Positions 11,201 to 17,600 of a DNA stretch of 39,903 bases are shown here, one piece after another. The notes beneath the pieces were generated by a model, which did no database searches, was not told where the DNA came from, and saw nothing but the letters and a program-made list of their open reading frames with translations. Both the position numbers and the translations under genes were made by a program. Every line of letters begins with the position of its first letter. Positions within the stretch are counted from its first letter, which is position 1. Source of the stretch: an uncultured Chitinophagaceae bacterium. GTDB lineage: Bacteria; Bacteroidota; Bacteroidia; Chitinophagales; Chitinophagaceae. The DNA lies in assembly GCA_937996595.1 (NCBI GenBank), contig CALKVC010000112.1, forward strand, positions 1 through 39,903, written 5' to 3'.

Positions 11201-11502
11201 GGCGTTACTGTAAAACTTACAAAGGCATTGTTTGAAATGGCGTTTGCAGAACTGGAGTGACTGAAAGATGTTCCTCCCCATCCACTGGAAGCAGCCGTAC
11301 CACCGGTACCTACCCCACTGCCCCTGGTTAAACCACCAATGGTCAGGTTTGCATTGTTGCTGGCTGGCGAAAAAGGGCTCGGCCCGAAATTATTTGAACC
11401 GCCGGGCAACCCGTTAAATACAAATGATACCAATTGGGCATTTATATTATTTGCAAACAACAGCGCTAACATCAAACATACATATATGCATGCCTTGCGC
11501 AT
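2284..11502 (-). CDS. Giant secreted RCC1/NHL multi-propeller protein with dockerin-like C-terminus
   Basis: An upstream in-frame ATG exists at 11598, but the ATG at 11502 (MRKACIYV) directly begins a signal peptide ending INAQ, so it is preferred, giving about 3,072 aa. Residue numbers here count from 11598. After an unassigned beta-rich N-terminal region come seven copies of a roughly 75-aa Ig-like module with the signature LTGxPxGGxFSGPGIxGN. Between them are three RCC1 propellers (about 480-823, 1065-1410, 2469-2816; seven LWxWG blades each) and two NHL propellers (about 1546-1838 and 1996-2288; six GNIYIADxxNHRIQKW blades each). Residues 3039-3090 contain two dockerin-like calcium loops (DVNNDGAIDATD and DVNGDGATDASD). 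No T9SS sorting domain is visible. RCC1 and NHL propellers usually bind proteins or other ligands, so an adhesive or scaffolding surface role is inferred. It lies downstream of the SBBP/beta-helix gene in the same orientation (146-bp gap) and may be co-expressed with it. Confidence 0.9.
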   Translation of the reverse strand: MRKACIYVCLMLALLFANNINAQLVSFVFNGLPGGSNNFGPSPFSPASNNANLTIGGLTRGSGVGTGGTAASSGWGGTSFSHSSSANAISNNAFVSFTVTPNAGYKVSFSDIPVYNVRRSNSGPPNGLWQYKVGAGAFTDIGSTINWGGGSSSGNDQPMISLSGIPALQNVQAGTTVTFRIVSWGGTNSSGTWYLYDPNNNRPLVVNGTVEPLCAVTGTAGTSGTCPGESNGSAVITLSGIGSGNSGVYIVDGGNVQIFTSNPFTVNSLAAGTHTLVATVDPLGCVSNQVVFFINQISPPVVSITGLSSQYCINSSAVSLTGSPSGGTFSGPGINGNTFNPAAAGIGGPYNITYSYTDPGTGCSNTVTQLVTVNVLPTVSITALNDTICAGNTASISLTFTGNGPWKYSINGGLITESENNPEVIPVNPSVTTSYEVTSLSDANCFGSDWLSVSAGTNHVLALKADGSLWSWGNNGNRQLGIGNMPDTNRPARVGLSNDWAKISAGAAHSLALKTDGTLWAWGNNGFGRLGLGTASGLYNSPQQVGTETNWVKIDAGNLSSMALKSDGTLWGWGSNGGILGDGTNAQRNTPVQIGTDTDWAEVSLGVSHTLALKTNGILWGWGAGGVGQLGGATPGNTPQQIGVQSDWATVNAGNENSMAIKTTGTLWGWGWNTNGELGLGNSFQTNIPTQVGITNNWLQISYNNIHTHGLKQDGTLWSWGENQNGSFGTGGTGSSNIPVQVGTATNWTKVSAGLRFGAGIKSDKTLWTWGLNDLGQLGNGTEVNSLNPGKVYEIFSSVTITVNPLPVVSISGLSTNHCLNDAPVALTGTPGGGVFSGPGVTGNTFDPVLAGVGGPYTVTYNYTDPVTGCSNYSTQQVTVIALPVVSFTGLASQYCLNASTVILAGSPSGGIFSGPGITGNTFNPAAAGIGGPYNITYSYTDPDSGCGNSSTQQVTVNALPTVNISGLADTICMGNSTSITLAFTGTGPWNYSVNNGPIESSPVNTVLFPVNPTVTTTYEVTTLHDANCNAGIWESVAAGSYHVLALKKDGSLWSWGFNNDGQLGTGNYSDTNRPVRVGTAYDWIKISAGAIHSLALKSDGTLWAWGNNGSGRLGLGTSSGMINTPQQVGTAADWAKMDAGSLSSMAIKSDGTLWGWGSNADGMLGDGTVTQRNAPVQAGTDTDWADVSAGLSHTLGLKMNGTLWGWGSGSVGQLGGATPGYTAHQIGVQTDWAKIIAGNENSLAVKSSGTAWGWGRNSMGELGIGNNAQANSPIQIGTATDWRNVSFTALHSHAMKQNGTLWSWGSNQNGSFGTGSNVSGNTPLQAGTATDWLTISAGLRFGAGIRSDNSLWVWGINDYGQLGIGSFTESLSPVQVPSAIASVTITVIETPEVSFTGLSAAYCANTEPAVLTGNPAGGIFSGPGISGNEFDPAMAGVGNHSIVYSYTDVYGCQNSSTQTVQVNPLPDVPVITGNLCSGSQLTVNPTSSLATLTWNLDGTPISTTIASAGSSPVNIAGGNGSGATANRFNDPTGVFVDKQGNLYVADSKNHRIQKWAPAATAGITVAGGNGLGGAANQLNTPFAVAVDDSGNIFIADTYNHRIQKWAPGATSGVTVAGGNAAGAGMDQLNEPTGVFVDVSGNIYVADQKNHRIQKWITGAASGITVAGGNGSGSALDQFNEPTGLYIDTASNIYIADKNNHRIQKWVAGAISGVTVAGGNGQGVFFNMLNAPAGVFVDNAGIIYIADQNNHRIQKWKPGSTSGITIAGGNGQGSSVSQLSFPTGIHVDSAGNIYVADLKDRILKRAQYIYTSSFFTPTSGVYEVTATGFNGCSVNSASVIVNPLPAVSFSGLPAFCCPTSPAVTLTGSPAGGTFSGWGISGNIFDPAASGSGIYSITYTYTDVNGCSNSASQMVTINSSSEIFSENMCAGKKLYAFPTEGVSSMIWYLNGSPVSTVTATGAIDGNTVSGGNGPGTGADELNSPYGVSLDISANIYIADVENHRIQKWAPGSLSGLTVAGGNGNGAGPGQFSYPSALHVDVAGNIYVADLYNYRIQKWAPGATAGVTVAGGNGQGSAANQLGSPYGVAVDGTGNIFIADPENNRVQKWAPAATSGTTVAGGNGNGSAANQLSNPAGLCLDANGNIFIADALNNRVQKWAPGATSGITVAGGNGPGSAANQLNYPNAVSVDIFGNIYVTDNGNNRVQKWVPGAISGITVAGGNGAGSGTNQLDNPYGLALDGGGNMYIADISNHRILKWQQTIIDSLQNPVAGVYTVSVSSFSGCNANSASFTVKPLPTVSFTGLSATNCVNDQKLTLTGIPFGGTFSGPGISGDEFDPAIAGVGGPYTITYSYTDPETGCSNTYSQNVIVHGLPVLSVTSSSTLVCSGSPVTLTASGASAYTWMPGGLTGSSIMVNPDSTTTYTVTGTDSNGCTTLPGWVDVSGGLYHSLGVKTDGSLWAWGNNGQGQLGTGNYIDINIPVQIGTDLNWKRVSGGESFSAGIRSDGTLWSWGQNSNGELGNGTYTDSNIPVQVGTASDWKEISAGDYHCLAIKTDGSLWAWGYNDQGQLGDGTNMNKFVPVQIGSATNWSKVSGGQLHSLGIKTDGTLWSWGYNEFGQLGDGTLLDKNIPAQIGTATDWVTMSAGGSHNTAIKSDGTLWAWGWNSSGQLGDGTYTDSHIPVQVGTSADWRTTSAGSNESIALKTNGTLWSWGENFAGQLGNGTFTGSNIPMQAGLDTNWDFISNGYAHCLGIKTDGNLWAWGDNGIGQLGDGTNNISNVQKLIGSSSVRITITVNPLPVVSFSGLSTDYCVNAASVTLTGNPSGGVFSGPGITGNLFDPAMAGTGTHSIQYLYTDGNGCFNTATQQVTVNSCAPAFTTLNLTVFLEGFYSDINTMRANIYDLGISTNPLEADTVTVNLWSPASLSNTEPDHTVNTVLHTDGTATMQFPSGVNGNSFYIAVKHRNHMETWSKLPVMFTGSTSYDFSDNLQKAYDDGVNMPMAAVAGGKYAIYGGDVNNDGAIDATDMADVDNDISGFAFGYNYTDVNGDGATDASDISIIDNNQALFLFYARPY
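4735..5610 (-). repeat. NHL repeat array 2, 150-bp period
   Basis: Six tandem units encode one six-bladed NHL propeller. At DNA level the conserved CCCATTTTTG segment (QKW on the coding strand) recurs near 4882, 5032, 5182, 5332 and 5482, an exact 150-bp period (50 codons). The absence of indels between units fits recent expansion or homogenisation by recombination. Confidence 0.85.
6085..6960 (-). repeat. NHL repeat array 1, about 150-bp period
   Basis: Six tandem units encode the other NHL propeller of the same giant gene. Conserved segments recur near 6532, 6682 and 6832 with 150-bp spacing; the units nearer 6232-6388 are slightly more divergent and their spacing varies by a few bases. 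The last blade (ILKR, near 6090) lacks the usual QKW ending. Confidence 0.8.
7370..10600 (-). repeat. Tandemly duplicated Ig-like plus RCC1 block
   Basis: Two blocks of about 1.5 kb (about 9100-10600 and 7370-8870) have the same order: GPGI-type Ig module, split Ig/PKD-like host, seven-blade RCC1 propeller. Blade n of one block resembles blade n of the other more than its own neighbours; for example both third-from-start blades read RNxPVQxGTDTDWAxVS and both fourth blades read QLGGATPG. This shows duplication of the whole block rather than of single blades. At DNA level the copies are clearly diverged. Confidence 0.8.
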
Positions 11503-11648
11503 TTTATGAAGGATGTTTTTTGCGTTTCTATCAATGTTTCTACCGGATGGTTGATTTCCGGAACTTTTTCCATTGCTGTAACTAACAGATATTATCATAA
11601 TGCAGTTTTTGTTTTGATGTATTGAAACCTACTCCTGTAAACACATTT

Positions 11649-14600
11649 TTAAAAAATGACTGTATGTTTTGTCTTCTCACCGTCTGGGTCGGTTATATCC
11701 AACTGGTATACACCCCTTGCCATGTTTCCAGTAAACCGGATCACTTCTTTTTCTGTTTCAGCCTGATGCATGAGCTGCCTCGTTAACAACTGCTGCCCTG
11801 CATTATTGTACATCCGTACCTGGTAGATTCCGGCAGGCATACCCGTAAACCACAACTGTATATTTCCGTCTGCCACCGGATTGGGAAATACTTTTATCGA
11901 CTTTATGATATTTTCTTGTACAGTTAAATTTGCCGGCTTAGTGCCTTTTAACTGCTCTTCATAACCAAATTGTGGTTGTAAAGCCTTTGGCTTTGATTTC
12001 AACCTAAATACAATGATGAACCTGTCTGCTGCTGATGATACTGCATCGGCGGTAACCGTAAAATCTACAAAACTGCTATCGGTTAGGCTTAGGGGCGTTA
12101 TGGTCCGGGTAAACCTGTCTATCAGGTATGGCTGATGGTTTACAGAGCCCATGTTAACCGGTGCAAACCGTAACTGGTATGGCTGGCGGCGCAGGTTGCC
12201 CAAGCTATAAAAAATAGTATCAGATTCTTTCACCGGATCGTGTGCTTCTACAGCCAGTATGCTGCCATCACGCATGAGCCCGAAATTCTCCCCGGCATTC
12301 ATGATCTTCCCTGCATCCAGATCATTCACTTCATTACCAAACCCCTTTTCAAATGCCACAATATTACCGTCTGCAATTACGCCGGTGTTGGTAAATAAGG
12401 AAGTGAACAGGAATTGCCTCCTGGACATTGGATCTTCTGCAGGTGCAGGCCTGTTTACCAGCCGGCTACCCGTGGCTTTTACATTCTCATTAAAATTCAC
12501 CTGCCCGCCACTGCCATTGCCTTTTACAAACACTGCCTGTCCGGATTCAATATATGGTGACGGTACACCGGCCGGGTAATAATCCGTTGCTGCATTACCC
12601 GTTGGTGGTGTACCAACAGTTGGTATATAACCAGTAATGCCGGATATTGTCTGGTACCCGCCAACGTTATACGATCCTGCCAGTTTGGGGTCCCATACAT
12701 AAAATACATCATTGATACCGGTGCTGGCATCGTACAACTTGCTAAATTCAATACGGGATGCATATGGATTGCCAAAAGTCTGGAATTTATTGGCCGATAC
12801 GGTTACAGATGGCGCAGGGTTGGTTGGGCTGTATAACTGCCCCATACTTCTAAGAATAGTGTTATTGGGCGTTCCATTGTAAGTAGTTACAGTCCGGTCG
12901 CCCCGTACAAACAGCATATAGCCCAGCTTATTTACCAGTGCATTGCCGGTATTGGTAACGGCTGTCCAGTTAACAGCAGCCTCGTTGAAATACTTAAGTG
13001 AAGGGAGTGCCGTGGTAGCATCAAATCCTGTACCCGTTCCCGTTATCCAGGTACCATAACCGGCGGGAACAAATCCGGTCTCCTGCCATGCCTGGTGAAT
13101 GCTTTGTCCGGTTGCGGGTGTTGATAAAAATTGCCAGGTTTTCTGATGCTGGCCGGCTGCCACTCCTGTATTGATAAAACGTTCAACAATAAAGGCGCCC
13201 GTACCGGTATAACTGATAGAAGCGCCAGGTTGTATCACATCAACACTGGCTGTGGCAGTATCGGATGACTTTAAAGTAACTTCCACATTGTTCACATCAA
13301 TATTGCCGGCTGTTGGTATCAGAGAGCCTGTTATAGAAAATGATTTATTAAATGTTACTCCAGATGGTTTTTTGATCTCCAGGTGATTCATGGCACTAAC
13401 GGTAGCGAGTGTACCGGGGAAGTATTGCCCGGTAGAATCTCCTGCCATTACCCATTTCCCTTTGTTGTTGATAGTGCTGCCATTATTGGTATACGTGCCA
13501 TAAATTGATAGTGACCCGTTGTTTTGTAAACCAACTGAAGAGCCGCTTCCCAGTAAGATATTTTTAACACCGTTATAATATCCCGTATTTATAACAGGAT
13601 AATTGCTGAGGCTGGATGGTATTACAACATTGGTGGTATCGAAGGGAATATAACCTCCACACCAGTTCACTTTATCATTCCAGTTAGTGTTTACGCCTTT
13701 CCAGGTGGTATTACCCAAATCAATGTCCTGCTTTTCATAAGCGCCCAAATCTACAGTGGTATACTTTATCCTGTCTAGGCTATCCAGGTCTTTTGTTACA
13801 CCTGGTTGAATAAAACTGTTATCGCCTATATTAAGGGCAGGGCTGCAGGTTTGCAAACGGTAGTCGCCTAATGTGGTTGGAGCGGCTGCAGCTAATTGCG
13901 GGTTTACAAACAAAGGGTCTAAATCAAAGATATTGGTTCCGCTGGCGTAACCGCCTTCAATAATATTGTTGCTTATATCGGGTAGGCCTGTGATGGGAAA
14001 AATGGCATTAGTTGATGATGCAGTGTTGCCCCAAATAATACTGTTTTTAATAACAGGGATAGCCATATCAAAAGGAGGGGTGAATCCGTTGTAAATAGCT
14101 CCGCCACTAAGTGTTGCTTTGTTTCCAGAAAAACTGGAATTTGTTATTTCAGGAACAGATGTTGTTTGTGAATAATTGTACAAAGCACCTCCGTTAAGTG
14201 CTGCCGTATTACCCGAAAACAAGCAATTTGAAACAATAGGTGAAGATCCCAGTATATTACTCATACCTCCACCGCTTTGGGCCGCTGAATTACCCAAAAT
14301 ACTACAATTAGAAATAATAGGATTTGAGTTGGAATTGTGAAGGGCGCCACCATCAAAATCAACTACATTATTTGCAAAAAGGCAATTTGAAATGACTGCT
14401 TCTGCATTAAAAACATTTGCGATGCCAGCTCCATAATTGGCAGTATTTTGGATAAAAATGCAATCAGTAATTGTTACATATGAGGTATTGAAGTTTAAAA
14501 GTCCTCCGCCTTCATTATAGGAAAAATTATTTGAAAAAGTACAATCCGAAATATTTACATAAGAATTATCCCTGTTTGTTATACCTCCTCCCTGAACAGC

Positions 14601-17600
14601 TGTATTTTCTGAGATAAAGCAATTTGAAATGATGGATGAGCTGTTTTTATTATAAATGCCTGCACCACTCCCAGTGGTAGTATTATTAATGAATTTTGAA
14701 TTGATTATTAAAGGTGCTGAGCTACCATTATACATCCCGCCCCCGTAAATTCTCTCAATTGTTTGGCCATTTACAGAAATGGTTCCTGCTCCGTTCGCAT
14801 ACCCGCCTTTTACAGTAAAGCCATCCAATGATGCTGTTCCAATTGCACCCGCACTTATTACTATATGATGCGCATCATTAAAGGGATTATTAAAATTAAT
14901 ATCATCAATATCTCCACTCAGAATACATTCATTCAAAATATAATCCCTACCTGTAGTATCTGTTTCACCACCGGCAAAACCGCCATATAACTTCACATCG
15001 TTTACCATCACAAAAGCATTGTCCCTGTTTACTGATGGACAGCTCAATAAACTACCATCGTCGGTGGCAATGTATAGTGGTTTATAAGTGCCTTTGGCAG
15101 TCCATATCTGTTTTATGGCAGTATTGGTTTTAGCTGCTTTAAGGGCATCTGCGAGATCTGCCACGGATTTTTCCCAACTACTGCCATCTCCGTTATTCAA
15201 AATATTAGAACTATCAACATACACAATACCGTTAGTATCAGGAAGTGCAAGAACTTTTTCATACGCACCCATATCCACGGTGAAAAAGGTTGTTCGGGCG
15301 TTGAAGTCTAAATCCCTGGTAATGCCTGCCGCATAGGTATTGCTACCCGTATTAATGGCAGGGCTGCATTTTTGCAGGCGGAAATTGCCAGCCAGATTGG
15401 GGGCATTCATGGCATCTTCCTGGTATGTTAAAAGCGGGTTGGCCGTACTATTGCCGGCCATGTTGGCGTATGCTGTTGTAGATGCTACATTCCCCACTAT
15501 GGAGTAATACACTTCCGGGTCGTCTGATGTGGAAACGGATGAAATAATATCGTTGCTGGCTACGCCGGCATTGTTCTTATTGCCATAAAAAATACAGTTA
15601 TACATTTTGGCGGGCTCGGTGCCTAGAGTTGTAAAATACCCGCCGCCACCGCTGCTGCCGCGATTACCAGATACTGTGCAGTGGTAAAACCTGGGATATG
15701 CTGATGAGCCACCATTGGGATTGTTACTGTATATGCCCCCGCCAGAACCCAGGGCATTATTACCTGAAATAGAGCAATTGGTAAATATGGCATTGGAAAC
15801 GGATACATATACACCGGCCGCAAAGCCGTTGGCCGTGTTATTCTTTATAGCACAAGCCGTAACATCGGGGGAAGAACTGATAATGTACATACCTCCGCAA
15901 GAATTTCGGGAAAAATTAAAGCCATTGATAGCTACGGTGCCTGTACCGGTAGCCTGTCCATCTTGTATGGTAAACCCGTTAATTACTGCATTGCCTACTG
16001 CACCGGCACTTACCACTACATGGTAACTATTGTCTGAACGTATACCCTCAACGCCAATATCACCGCTTAGTATGGTTTCGTTCAGGGCATAGTTGCGTTG
16101 GCTTACCATCGTTTCTCCACCGGCAAAACCGCCCCATAACTTCACATTGTTTATCAGTACAAAAGCTTTATCCCTTTCATCTGCTGGAACACAAGTAAAA
16201 GCAATATCGTATAATGGATAGTAAGTTCCCTTCGCCACCCATATTGCTGTAATGTCAGTGTTGGTCCTGGCTGCAAGCAATGCATCCGACAATTCGGGCA
16301 CTGCATTTTCCCAGGTACTTCCATTTCCCGATTTTGTTCGGTCAACATAAACAACGCCGGCCATATCCGGAACAGCGCTAACCGCACTGTTGTTTTCATA
16401 AGCACCCCTGTCAACTGTTGTGTTTAATATCCGGGTAGTGCCCGCCAGATCGTTTGGATAGCCGGCAATATAAATGTTATTGCCTGTATTGATTGCCGGG
16501 CTGCATTTATTTAAACTGTAATTCCCTGTGTTTATAGGTGCCAATGAAGCATCTTTTGGATTAATAAATTGTGGTGAAGTACCTGTAAGATTATTTCCTG
16601 AATTAGTATAATCAAGGTTATTTTCAATAATGGAATACCTTACTTCAGGAGCAGTAGCACTGTTTGTCGTAAAATTACTAACTGTTACACCTATACGATT
16701 ACTATAGATAATGCTGTTATATACCAATGGCGGTGAAGCAGGTATTGGAAACCCTGTAAAATATAGACCGCCTCCACCCGTTACAGCCAGGTTGGATGCG
16801 ATAGTACTGTTGCGTATAACAGGCGTTTGCAAAAGGGCATTATTATATATCCCTCCTCCAAAGCCTGATACTTTATTCCCACTAAGCAAACAGTTTACAA
16901 GTGTAACTGCCGTGTTGTTCAAATAAGCACCACCGCCATTACCTGCAGTATTACCAGAAATTTTATTGGATGTAAGATTTGCAGCGGAATTTGCTGCATA
17001 CAATCCTCCGCCATTATCTTTAGCGCTATTATCCCTGATAATACAATTTTCAATACGTGGCGAAGAACCGACCATATATAAACCTCCACCATTGCTACGA
17101 TATACAATTTGCCCGTTTACTGTAATATCAGCACTTCCGTTTGCTTTTCCTTTTTCAATTATAAAACCGTTTAACTCGGCTGTACCTACACTGCCTGCAC
17201 TGATAACAATATGGTAGTTACGGTTGCCACTTAATATTGTTGGGTACCTTGCTATGTTACGCTGGGTGATGGAGGTCTCGGTTCCATTACCAGAAAAACC
17301 ACCGTAAATTTTAACGTTATTAACCAATAAAAAAGCATTGTCAATGTGGTTATAATTGGGGCAACTTGCACTTACAGAAGGATTATGCATGGGAGCATAA
17401 GTTCCTTTGGCTACCCATATCTGGGTAATCAATGGATTTGATTGAGCTGCTTTTAATGCATGGGCCACTTCAGATGCTGCACTGGCCCAACTGCTGCCAT
17501 TGCCCGATTTTGTTTTGTCCACATACAATATCCCTGATACAGGCACAAGGTTAAGAGCAGGATCAACAATAACACTACCTTCTATTTTTACAAGAAAGGC

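Noticed and set aside
11503..11598. Extra 32 residues at the N-terminus of the multi-propeller protein
   Set aside because: They are polar and precede a normal signal peptide starting at 11502. The longer start cannot be fully excluded, but it would be atypical.
11627..11665. CATTTTT/AAAAATG palindrome at the end of the SBBP/beta-helix gene as terminator
   Set aside because: The stem is only A/T pairs with one C-G pair and has no G/C-rich core, so read-through into the next gene is more likely.
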